From NCBI GenBank assembly GCA_000171875.1, contig ABHI01000005.1:62001-126000 (forward strand): a stretch of 64,000 bases of DNA. The letters are read 5' to 3'. Origin of the DNA: Flavobacteriales bacterium ALC-1. Its GTDB lineage: Bacteria > Bacteroidota > Bacteroidia > Flavobacteriales > Flavobacteriaceae. Made by a program: the position numbers and the translations under genes. This document shows positions 9,217 through 16,626 of the stretch, piece by piece; within the stretch, counting starts at the first letter, position 1, and each line of letters begins with the position of its first letter. The notes below the pieces were generated by a model. It had not been told where the DNA came from and searched no databases. It saw only the letters and a list, made by a program, of their open reading frames with translations.

Positions 9217-9825
9217 TTAATCAAAATATAGCTTACGCCTTCTATAACCAATAACAAGACCTACTATACCAATCACAAACATGGTTATAAAACTGAAAAT
9301 AATATGCTCATTGCTAATGAAAAATTTAGAACAGACAGTAATCACTAAAAAAATAAATCCTAAGTACATCCAAATACGGTTATGCTCTAGCCTTTCTCTT
9401 CTTAAATTCGTTGGTGTTTCATTGACTAATACTTTTAAAGAATCCCAATCCCAATACACTAAAAATAAAGTTGCCAATAACATTAACCCAGTGATAATAG
9501 GTGTTCCATTAAAATCATAAGAAATTGTAATTACAAAAATATTAGCGATTATTGGTAGAAAAAGAACCACTCCCAATTTTGCATAACGTTGTGTTATTAG
9601 CAATGCACCAGTAATAAGTTGTGCTACTCCTAAAAAACGCCAATAAATTCCAGATTCATATAACGTTTCAAAAAAGTGCCAAGCTGAGTTTATAGGATTT
9701 TCAGCGCCACTTTCTGTAGTAAAACGTAATCCCTGAATTTTTACAAGACTCGCAAAAATAAAAGCAAAGCCAATTAAGTATCGAAGATAGATGACAAATA
9801 ATTGCATCAAATTATTGTTCTTCAT
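9217..9825 (-). CDS. DoxX-like integral membrane protein
   Basis: A 202-residue membrane protein with about five to six hydrophobic helices. The N-terminal part, YLRYLIGFAFIFASLVKIQG, then GIYWRFLGVAQLITGALLITQRYAKLGVVLFLPIIANIFVI, resembles the DoxX/SURF4-like fold, where four helices carry conserved small residues. The last third (FIFLVITVCSKFFISNEHIIFSFITMFVIGIVGLVIGYRRRK) adds two helices. No catalytic residue is obvious. Function is unknown. A 9826-10000 gap separates it from the hydrolase gene and holds nothing recognisable. Confidence 0.65.
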   Translation of the reverse strand: MKNNNLMQLFVIYLRYLIGFAFIFASLVKIQGLRFTTESGAENPINSAWHFFETLYESGIYWRFLGVAQLITGALLITQRYAKLGVVLFLPIIANIFVITISYDFNGTPIITGLMLLATLFLVYWDWDSLKVLVNETPTNLRRERLEHNRIWMYLGFIFLVITVCSKFFISNEHIIFSFITMFVIGIVGLVIGYRRRKLYFD

Positions 9826-10000
9826 AAGAAACGTTTTTAAATTACTTATTCAAACGACGATACAAAACTATTTTTGTTACTTTAACTAGAATGATTTAAA
9901 AGGTTTAATCTAAAGGCTTGCTTAAGGAGCAACTGTTACACTACCGCTAAAAATATTAAGATGAAGCTATTAGTAATTCAGTTATAAATTCACAAAACAA

Positions 10001-11443
10001 TTACTCTTTTGTTTTTTTTCCATTATATCTAGCCACTTTCAAATTGGTGACCAAATTATTTTCAAAAACAAACTCAAAATAGGTGCCACTTTTAGAGCTA
10101 AAAAATAGGGTGTCAGACTCTGGTAATAAAAAGATAGGGTTCGCTACAAGACCTCCAGAAAACTCCAAACCATTATCCTTTATGGTGACTTTAGACGTTG
10201 CTTCTTCAGAAAATTTATAAGTTCCCACATACCGCTCTCGTTGTTTTTTTGATTGCTCATTATATGTCCTTAATCTATGGTATATGCCTGGTAGGTTGTA
10301 TTCTTTTGCTATACTCAAAAAAACTTCTCGTATAATATCACCGCCACTATTTGAATTTACCATAATTGCCACTGAAATAGGATATTCTTTCCAAATCCTC
10401 AGATCAGAAACAAATCCTTCATCTAAACCACCATGACCAAATAAATCCTCAACCACATAAGGCCCCATACCTTGGTTATTTCCGTAATCTGTTATCATTT
10501 CTTTCACGGTCTCTGCTTTTAAAAATCCATCTTTCTTATTTTGATAGGTATCTTGAATAGCCTTTGCCCAAAGCAAAAGTTGAGATGGTGTTGTCCAAAG
10601 CCCAGCTGCTGCCATTTCTGGATATGTATGCCATTTTCCTGGCACTTGAGAGCCATCAGACTTATAACCAGAAGCAGCTAGATTTTGATAAGACTTTGGC
10701 AACGGGTTTGCGTATGTACTCGAGGTCATTCCAAGCGGATTAAGTACTCTCTTTTGCATAATGTCTGAGAATTCATTTTGTTCCAAATCCGAAACCATAA
10801 GCTGCATTACTGTATAACCACCACCTGAATAGCCAACCTTTTCGCCAGGTACTCTGAAGACACGCACTGAATCCGTATTTCCTTTACCTTCCAATACATC
10901 TATTACACTAGGAACTGCATCCTTGTTAGAATATCCCGGAAAACCATGAACAGTAAGCCCTGCGGAATGATTTAATAATCGCCTCAAAGTCACTTTTTCT
11001 TTGGTAGTAAATTCATTCTCTGGTATTTTCCAGCTTCTTAAAAAATCATTTACATTGCTATCTAAATTGAGCCGACCTTCCTCAACAAGTTGAAGTGCTC
11101 TGGTAGCAGCAATGGGTTTACTAACTGAACCTGCCTGAAATAATGTCTTTGTACTTACCTTTTTATTCTGGATAGTATCAGCCATTCCGTAACCTCTTGC
11201 CCATTCTATAACACCATTATTTAAAACAGCAATGCTAAGACCATGAATATTCAGTTCTTTCATACGGTCTTCAATATTATAGTATTGAATACTTACACTA
11301 TCCCCATATTTAATCCGCAAATTAGATTGTAAGCCATTCTCTATTCGAGAAATTCGATCTACTAAAGCTTTATTTTTACTATTTTTTTGACCTTGGCAAC
11401 TAACAATGAAGCATAGGGTCATGATAAAACATAACAAACGCAT
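10001..11443 (-). CDS. Class C beta-lactamase-like serine hydrolase, lipoprotein
   Basis: A 480-residue protein of the beta-lactamase/transpeptidase-like group. The lipobox IVSC places the lipidated Cys at C16. The catalytic S-x-x-K is S106-V-S-K109, the second motif is Y205-S-G, and a GHGG near residue 350 stands for the KTG box. The C-terminal 90 residues form a beta-rich extension (YVGTYKFSEEATSKVTIKDNG) typical of DUF3471-like tails. Such proteins are esterases, D-aminopeptidases or peptide hydrolases more often than true beta-lactamases. It is transcribed alone. Confidence 0.85.
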   Translation of the reverse strand: MRLLCFIMTLCFIVSCQGQKNSKNKALVDRISRIENGLQSNLRIKYGDSVSIQYYNIEDRMKELNIHGLSIAVLNNGVIEWARGYGMADTIQNKKVSTKTLFQAGSVSKPIAATRALQLVEEGRLNLDSNVNDFLRSWKIPENEFTTKEKVTLRRLLNHSAGLTVHGFPGYSNKDAVPSVIDVLEGKGNTDSVRVFRVPGEKVGYSGGGYTVMQLMVSDLEQNEFSDIMQKRVLNPLGMTSSTYANPLPKSYQNLAASGYKSDGSQVPGKWHTYPEMAAAGLWTTPSQLLLWAKAIQDTYQNKKDGFLKAETVKEMITDYGNNQGMGPYVVEDLFGHGGLDEGFVSDLRIWKEYPISVAIMVNSNSGGDIIREVFLSIAKEYNLPGIYHRLRTYNEQSKKQRERYVGTYKFSEEATSKVTIKDNGLEFSGGLVANPIFLLPESDTLFFSSKSGTYFEFVFENNLVTNLKVARYNGKKTKE

Positions 11444-11540
11444 AATTGAATTTTTTAAGTTGTTTTTTGATTTTTTTAAATTACATTATTGCATGTCAAA
11501 GTCACCTAAAATGTAGCTTATAAGCATATAATTGGAAATA

Positions 11541-11569
11541 AAAAGTCTAGCTTTTTAAGCTAGACTTTT
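11541..11569. terminator. Intrinsic terminator after the DUF4097-like gene
   Basis: A perfect 13-bp stem, AAAAGTCTAGCTT (11541-11553) with its complement at 11557-11569, closes a 3-base loop. It lies 6 bases after the stop of the 11576 gene on the minus strand and ends in a T run there. It should end the ECF-sigma operon transcript. Confidence 0.8.
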
Positions 11570-11575
11570 AAAGAC

Positions 11576-12586
11576 TTACTCTTGTTGTCGCAGATAGACA
11601 TTACCTGAACCTGCATCTACCTTCATTTTTGTTTTACCAGAGTTGAGTTGAAGTTTCATTTTCTTAATACCATCTTCTATAGATTCATCTATAACCGTGA
11701 AATCCACATTGCTTAGTACGCGCTTACCATTAACGTCAACTTTTATATCAGCATTATTAGGTAAACTTATATCTATATAGCCATCGTTACTTACTAAAGA
11801 ATATAGCTTAGTTGGTTTAATTTTATCAAACACTACAGTAATATTCCCACCAATGGTATTGGCAATTACAGGACCACTAACGTTTGTTAGACTTATAGAA
11901 TTATACGAAGTAGAAATCTCTACATCTCCCTTAAAATCATTTATTTCCCATGGTTTAGAGTTGGTTCTTATAATGAACGTATTAGAATTCTTCTTAGAGC
12001 AATCTTCTACATTCCATGATAATTTAATAGAATTAGGAATTAAAATTTCATATCTATTATTTATTGAAGCCAAATTAGCAAAACCGCTTACTGCTTTCTT
12101 GTCAGATTTCTTATTAGTATTATTCGAAGACTTAGTCGTATAGCCAATTAACTTATTATTACCTGATTGACTATACTTATAATCTTTTATAATCAATTCT
12201 CCAGGCTTTTCTGTAATATCTAAGTATAAATTATCTGCTGGACTTGCAGACTTATTCCCCAAAGGCTTTAAACCCTTTTCTAATTCTTCATTATTATGAT
12301 GAGTTGATAAGATTTTATAGCTCTTTGCCAACGCACCTTCTGATGATTCTTCTAATGAGTCTATTAACTTCTCGTCTTTATCATTAAAGTTGTATAAATA
12401 TGAAAAACGCGATTCGTTAAGGCTCTTAATTACAACTTCATCACCATCATATCCTTTTATGGTCATCTGTGAGTTTGAACATATTTTAAGCGTTCCTTTA
12501 TTAAACTTAATACGTTTTTCTTTCTCTTGTGAATTACCAACACCAACTATTAGTAGTAGTGTTATTAGTGTTATTATATGTTTCAT
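11576..12586 (-). CDS. Secreted DUF4097-like adhesin-type protein in an ECF-sigma operon
   Basis: A 336-residue protein with a signal peptide (MKHIITLITLLLIVGVGNSQ). The mature part is a repetitive beta-structure: KGTLKICSNSQMTIKGYDGDEVVIK at the start, then PWEINDFKGDVEISTSYNSISLTNVSGPVIANTIGGNITVVF and ADIKVDVNGKRVLSNVDFTV, the parallel-beta pattern of DUF4097 proteins. It is probably exported and could be the sensed or regulated envelope element of the upstream sigma/anti-sigma pair, which is inference. It follows the HEAT-repeat gene by 13 bases. Confidence 0.7.
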   Translation of the reverse strand: MKHIITLITLLLIVGVGNSQEKEKRIKFNKGTLKICSNSQMTIKGYDGDEVVIKSLNESRFSYLYNFNDKDEKLIDSLEESSEGALAKSYKILSTHHNNEELEKGLKPLGNKSASPADNLYLDITEKPGELIIKDYKYSQSGNNKLIGYTTKSSNNTNKKSDKKAVSGFANLASINNRYEILIPNSIKLSWNVEDCSKKNSNTFIIRTNSKPWEINDFKGDVEISTSYNSISLTNVSGPVIANTIGGNITVVFDKIKPTKLYSLVSNDGYIDISLPNNADIKVDVNGKRVLSNVDFTVIDESIEDGIKKMKLQLNSGKTKMKVDAGSGNVYLRQQE

Positions 12587-12599
12587 TTCTATTCGTTTT

Positions 12600-13226
12600 T
12601 TATTGATTTAACATGGCTAATAAGGCTGAAGCATTACCTTTTACTAATGGTAAAGACTCTTCATCCTCAATTATTTTTTTAAGTGGTGCTTTTGCACGTT
12701 GTTCTCTTAGTGTAGCAACAGATTTTATGAGTTTTAACTGTACTAAAGGCTCTGTTTCAGTTCCTAAGGCATCAATAAGTTGACTCCTTACCTTTACGTT
12801 ATCCGGAAACTTTAACAGCGCATCAATCACTGCGATTTTAGAATTAGCATCAGAATTAGCTTTTAAAATTTTAAAGAATGCATCTAATATTTTTTCATCC
12901 TCTTTTTCATTAACAAACTGATCCTCAATTTCGTAAATGGCTTCTAGGCGCGAACTATTGGTATCGCTTTCATCTAAAGCTAAGACCAAATTATCTCTTT
13001 TCTCAATACGCTCTTGCCTATTTTGGTACCAATACCCAAAGGTGACTAGTAATGCTACACTCGCTGCAATAGAAAGATATCTAATCACATTTAAGCGTTT
13101 TACCTTAGTTTGCTTTGGGTGCAACTCTTTTTTAAGTCTTGCCTCAAAATCTAAGCTTGCCGTTTCTGGCATTGTTTTGTCATCAAAAGCGTCTTGATGT
13201 TCCTTTACAAATTTCTCTAAACTCAT
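12600..13226 (-). CDS. HEAT-repeat protein with one transmembrane helix, likely anti-sigma
   Basis: A 208-residue protein. Residues 1-45 are a charged cytoplasmic stretch (MSLEKFVKEHQDAFDDKTMP and on). One transmembrane helix covers about 48-67. The rest is periplasmic and built of HEAT-like helical repeats (DQFVNEKEDEKILDAFFKILKANSDANSKIAVIDALLKFPDNVKVRSQLIDALG). The start overlaps the sigma-factor stop by 4 bases. Position and topology fit an anti-sigma factor. No zinc-binding anti-sigma (HxxxCxxC) motif is present. Confidence 0.7.
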   Translation of the reverse strand: MSLEKFVKEHQDAFDDKTMPETASLDFEARLKKELHPKQTKVKRLNVIRYLSIAASVALLVTFGYWYQNRQERIEKRDNLVLALDESDTNSSRLEAIYEIEDQFVNEKEDEKILDAFFKILKANSDANSKIAVIDALLKFPDNVKVRSQLIDALGTETEPLVQLKLIKSVATLREQRAKAPLKKIIEDEESLPLVKGNASALLAMLNQ

Positions 13227-13759
13227 AATACTACGCTATTTTGTAATTGTTGCTTTAAAAGACGTTTTCCTCTTATGTATTGGTTGCGCACTGTACCTTC
13301 TTTTAATCCTAATTGCTTTGCAATTTCCTTATGCGAATAGTCTTCAATAAGGTACAAGACCATAATAATGCGGTATTTGTCTTTTAGATGGTGTATAGCT
13401 TTTTTTACTTCCTCTACTTTAAGCGTGATATCCTCATAGGTATCTTGCTCATCTTCAGAATCTGTAAATTCATACGATTCTTGTAGCCAACCTAGTTTCT
13501 TTTTTTGTCGTAACACATCTAAAGAACAGTTTACTACAATACGTTTTAACCAAGGCCCAAGGTTAAGGTCATTTTCTAACTTAGAAATATTTTGAAACGC
13601 TTTTATAAAGGCATCATGTACAGTGTCTTGAGCATCATGCTCATTTTTAACAACCCTAAAGCTTACATTATACAGCATATCCTTGTACATCTGATACACT
13701 TGCATTTGCGCTTTTAGATTGTTCTGCTTACATGCTTCTATTAATTCCTGACGTTCCAA
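13223..13759 (-). CDS. ECF RNA polymerase sigma factor
   Basis: A 178-residue sigma-70 family ECF protein. Region 2 is visible in YQMYKDMLYNVSFRVVKNEHDAQDTVHDAFIKAFQNI (about 22-58). Region 4 is visible in IMVLYLIEDYSHKEIAKQLGLKEGTVRNQYIRGKRLLKQQL (about 131-171). It is the first gene of a three-gene minus-strand unit with the HEAT-repeat protein and the DUF4097-like protein. The usual arrangement is sigma followed by its membrane antagonist. Confidence 0.9.
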   Translation of the reverse strand: MERQELIEACKQNNLKAQMQVYQMYKDMLYNVSFRVVKNEHDAQDTVHDAFIKAFQNISKLENDLNLGPWLKRIVVNCSLDVLRQKKKLGWLQESYEFTDSEDEQDTYEDITLKVEEVKKAIHHLKDKYRIIMVLYLIEDYSHKEIAKQLGLKEGTVRNQYIRGKRLLKQQLQNSVVL

Positions 13760-13872
13760 AAATTAGTTTTTCGATGGGTTAGTTTCTATAATAACGTAGT
13801 ACATTAAAAAATGTCACAAAAAATTAATTTAAATACTAAAGTTATTGAATAATATCTTAGACACTAATTTCA

Positions 13873-14970
13873 TTAATTCATATACTTGCTTAGTTTTTCA
13901 TCAATCATCCCCTTAGCATAACCAAACCATCTTTCTAGTATTATCTTATCTGGTGATATTAAAACAAAGTTTGGTGTACCAACCTCCCAATACTTTACAT
14001 AAGCTTCGTTATAATCGCCTTTACCATCCCATAAATAATGCCAAGGGATTGAATCTCTTACAACATGGTTATGCCATAGTTCTTCATTTACATCTGTTGA
14101 GATTGAAACAATTTCTATATCATCGGTATAATCCTCATAGATGCTTTTTAACTCAGGTAATGACAATTGACTTCCATAACATGCAAAAGATGAAAAATGC
14201 AAAAGAATATATTTATTCTTTACATCTGATATTGCAAAATTATCTCCATGTTGATTTATAGCTTTGTAATCATAATACTTATCCCCAACTTTAGGGTTAG
14301 AAAACTCGCTTTGTAATTTTATTGCTATACCTTCTTTAGTTTGTTTTAACTCATCATCTAATTTATCATAAAGATGACTCAATTCTTCACTAGAAAATTT
14401 TGTTTTATAGTGTAAAAACTTTCTTAGAGCTGCATAGCTATTAAAGTTTTCTTTTATTAATTCTATTGTAATACCATCTAAGGAATCCTTTACTTCACTT
14501 ACTTTTTTTGATAATAGTTTTTCATCAGAACTGTACATAGCGGCTAACTCATTTTCTAATTTCTGTTTTTGATACATAATTTGATTGAACTTCTCTGTAT
14601 CATCCTGATATATTGAACCTGACATATCAATATTCCAAGGGAAATCTTTTTTATCTGCTACAAATGTTACATTCTCGTTCTCTACAAACAATTGTGTGTA
14701 AATAAATTCTGGACTACTAGTAAACAAAGTTAATAGCTCAGGGCGTTGAGATTTTAATTGCCCTTTCATAGATAAGTGTCCATTAACTACATAAGCGCTA
14801 TCCAAAGTAATATTAGATATCGGCTTTAGATAAAACAGTGTACTATCTGGCACATTTGTAAGACTTGCTTCTAGTGTAAATAGCGCTACTTCGTTTTTAA
14901 ATTCTGTATTATTTTTGCAGGCATTCAATGCAAATAATAAAATAAGGATTAGGGTGAGATTGTTTTTCAT
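13873..14970 (-). CDS. Thioredoxin-fold lipoprotein with a single active-site Cys
   Basis: A 365-residue protein. The lipobox LNAC ends at C18. Residues about 25-130 form the DUF4369-type beta domain common in Bacteroidota TlpA-like proteins. A helical linker follows. Residues about 225-360 are a thioredoxin/AhpC-TSA-like fold with VGDKYYDYKAINQHGDNFAISDVKNKYILLHF. The redox site reads C264-Y-G-S267 instead of C-x-x-C, so it cannot make the usual disulfide. It may be a monothiol reductase, a chaperone, or an inactive paralogue. It is transcribed alone. Confidence 0.75.
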   Translation of the reverse strand: MKNNLTLILILLFALNACKNNTEFKNEVALFTLEASLTNVPDSTLFYLKPISNITLDSAYVVNGHLSMKGQLKSQRPELLTLFTSSPEFIYTQLFVENENVTFVADKKDFPWNIDMSGSIYQDDTEKFNQIMYQKQKLENELAAMYSSDEKLLSKKVSEVKDSLDGITIELIKENFNSYAALRKFLHYKTKFSSEELSHLYDKLDDELKQTKEGIAIKLQSEFSNPKVGDKYYDYKAINQHGDNFAISDVKNKYILLHFSSFACYGSQLSLPELKSIYEDYTDDIEIVSISTDVNEELWHNHVVRDSIPWHYLWDGKGDYNEAYVKYWEVGTPNFVLISPDKIILERWFGYAKGMIDEKLSKYMN

Positions 14971-15293
14971 TGTAATGAGTTAAGATTAGTTTATATAATA
15001 ACTCAAGATCTTTAAAAATGTCTCAAAAAAAAGTTACAAAACTTCTAAAGTTACCGAATGTTTGGAATAAGAAAGGGAAGGGAAAAAGAAGTTACGCTTA
15101 ACGGCTCTGTATAAGAATAGTAAGGGATTAAAACGCACTTACTTTTCAGTTTAGCACTTAGCCAAATTTACAATTTTACCGTTATTTTTCTTTTAACCGT
15201 CAAATTTTAAATTTGGCGGACTTTATTACTTGTACCAACTTTAGATTTGGCACTTAACCCTTATTATTTTTATACCTTGTTGGCAGTAGTATT
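14971..15293. other. Intergenic region containing a long folded attC-like element
   Basis: This 323-base gap sits between the thioredoxin-fold lipoprotein start and the 3' end of the UPF0303 gene. Bases 15096-15285 form the attC-like structure annotated separately. Bases 14971-15095 are AT-rich with a purine-rich tract (GAAAGGGAAGGGAAAAAGAAG, first 20 bases from 15071) and no ORF. Confidence 0.6.
15096..15285 (-). repeat. attC-like nested inverted repeat behind the UPF0303 gene
   Basis: Read on the minus strand, the element begins 9 bases after the UPF0303 stop with TGCCAAC (15285-15279) and ends with GTTAAGC (15102-15096), an exact match to the integron core-site consensus GTTRRRY. The outer arms, GTATAAGAATAGTAAGGG (15109-15126) and CCCTTATTATTTTTATAC (15258-15275), pair over 18 positions with two G.U-type changes. 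Inner arms are GCCAAATTTA (15161-15170) with TAGATTTGGC (15242-15251), and CCGTCAAATTT (15198-15208) with AAATTTGGCGG at about 15209-15219. At 190 bases it is longer than the classical attC range, and the first core box is imperfect. No integrase is in the window. Confidence 0.55.
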
Positions 15294-15833
15294 TTATTCA
15301 ATGTACTTTTCCTTTAATGCTTCAATAATTATTTTATGGTCTTCTTCATCGTGCAATCCAGAAACTGTTATTATTGAAATCATTCCTGCGTTTTTAACGA
15401 AGATTGGAATAGAACCACCTTTGGCTAAATATTCTTTTTCGTCAAGAGCAAAAGTTTTTTCTAATGTCATTTTTCCATTAATCAAATCATTTTTCACGCT
15501 TAAAGAACTTTCTTCAAAATGTTTCGTCACGTTAGCCTTTCTTTTTAACCAAAGATGTTTGTCAGCAGGAAGATTATCATCCACAAATAGAAAAATCGTG
15601 TGATTCAGTCTTTCAACTTTTACTGCTATATTTTGATTTCTTTTCTTTGCTAAATTTACAACCGCCAAACCCATTTCAAGTCCGATTCTATTATTAAAAC
15701 TATCTAATTCAATTTTTTTCAATATTGCCTGTTTCATATTTTCGTTTTGTGCCGATAAATTTGCTGTAAATGCAATAAACAAAATTATGCTTAGAACTCT
15801 ATTCATATTTTTTTTTAAAATTACTCGATTCAT
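15294..15833 (-). CDS. UPF0303 / haem-degrading-domain-like secreted protein
   Basis: A protein of 179 residues from 15833, or 170 residues from the second ATG at 15806. The N-terminus MNRV is repeated (MNRVILKKNMNRVLSIILF). The second start gives a clean signal peptide (MNRVLSIILFIAFTANLSAQ), so I prefer it. The body matches the UPF0303/GlcG-HbpS-like fold: LGLEMGLAVVNLAKKRN-type start, LNHTIFLFVDDNLPADKHLWLKRKANV, and KGGSIPIFVKNAGMISIITVSGLHDEEDH. Relatives are small enzyme- or haem-binding-like proteins of uncertain role and normally lack export signals. It lies directly before an attC-like element, as a gene cassette would. Confidence 0.75.
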   Translation of the reverse strand: MNRVILKKNMNRVLSIILFIAFTANLSAQNENMKQAILKKIELDSFNNRIGLEMGLAVVNLAKKRNQNIAVKVERLNHTIFLFVDDNLPADKHLWLKRKANVTKHFEESSLSVKNDLINGKMTLEKTFALDEKEYLAKGGSIPIFVKNAGMISIITVSGLHDEEDHKIIIEALKEKYIE

Positions 15834-15856
15834 GTTGTAGTTTTAAGTTCTGACAT

Positions 15857-16507
15857 TTATGGCTTCAGTCCTTTAAAGATCAGCCAAATTGGAAGAGTTA
15901 ATTGGATTATAGCAATTGGGAAAAGCAAATCCATACTTATACTATGTCCGAAAATTGAAAGTAATTCTTCTATAAACATAAGTAACACCGCGAATATTCC
16001 AAAAATTGAAATAATTTTTGGAACTAGTTTAGATACATATAAAGTGAAGTACAAAACAAAGACAGGAAAGCAAGAAATCAATAAATAAAAGTAATGAGTC
16101 CAACGGTGCCTTTGATAAACTAGTGTCTCTAAAATTTTAACTGAACTATCATTTTCATTATTAGCATATTCGTTACTCATTTCTAGCATAGATATTACGC
16201 TAACATTATCAACCATGATAGCTATAAAATTTAAAATGCAAAAGGCAAAGTATAAATATGCTAGATAGGAATTGTGTCTTTTGAAAATTGGTAAAAGTAA
16301 AGTTGCAATAACTATAGATGTTATTCCACTAAAAATTCCAAGAAGTGTTGAACTAATAATTTTATTAGAATTCTCTGAAGTGGTAGTTAAAAAATCATCT
16401 GAAAAAAGTACAGAGCCTTGCAAAAATTGAAAAATTAGAATTCCAGAAATGAAAACGAATAATAATAATATGCCCGTAATTCTTCCTGTTTTTTGATTTG
16501 AATACAT
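15857..16507 (-). CDS. DUF4386 family integral membrane protein
   Basis: A 216-residue membrane protein starting at the ATG at 16507 (MYSNQKTGRITGILLLF). An in-frame ATG at 16576 would add 23 residues, but these are encoded across a long palindrome (16526-16562), so it is unlikely to be used. The pattern of KTGRITGILLLFVFISGI and PLIFKRHNSYLAYLYFAFCILNF-like helices, and CFPVFVLYFTLYVSKLVPKIISIFGIFAVLLMF, fits DUF4386, with about six to seven helices. Function is unknown. It precedes the UPF0303 gene by 24-50 bases and may share its transcript. Confidence 0.75.
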   Translation of the reverse strand: MYSNQKTGRITGILLLFVFISGILIFQFLQGSVLFSDDFLTTTSENSNKIISSTLLGIFSGITSIVIATLLLPIFKRHNSYLAYLYFAFCILNFIAIMVDNVSVISMLEMSNEYANNENDSSVKILETLVYQRHRWTHYFYLLISCFPVFVLYFTLYVSKLVPKIISIFGIFAVLLMFIEELLSIFGHSISMDLLFPIAIIQLTLPIWLIFKGLKP

Positions 16508-16525
16508 ATTTAGTTTTTTTGATTG

Positions 16526-16562
16526 GTCTAAACATTTAAAGAATTTCTTTAAATGTTTAGAC
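16526..16562. repeat. Perfect 18-bp palindromic hairpin
   Basis: The arms 16526-16543 and 16545-16562 are exact reverse complements around one base; in RNA about 16 bp would pair around a 5-base loop. It lies between the stop of the S74-type gene (16627) and the DUF4386 start (16507), both on the minus strand. No T run follows on either strand, so it is a weak terminator candidate or an mRNA-stabilising or regulatory stem. Confidence 0.6.
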
Positions 16563-16626
16563 TCATATTTATACAAAATGGTTGCCTATATTTTTAATTG
16601 ATTTTGGTTGTTTTAATTGCCTGTAA

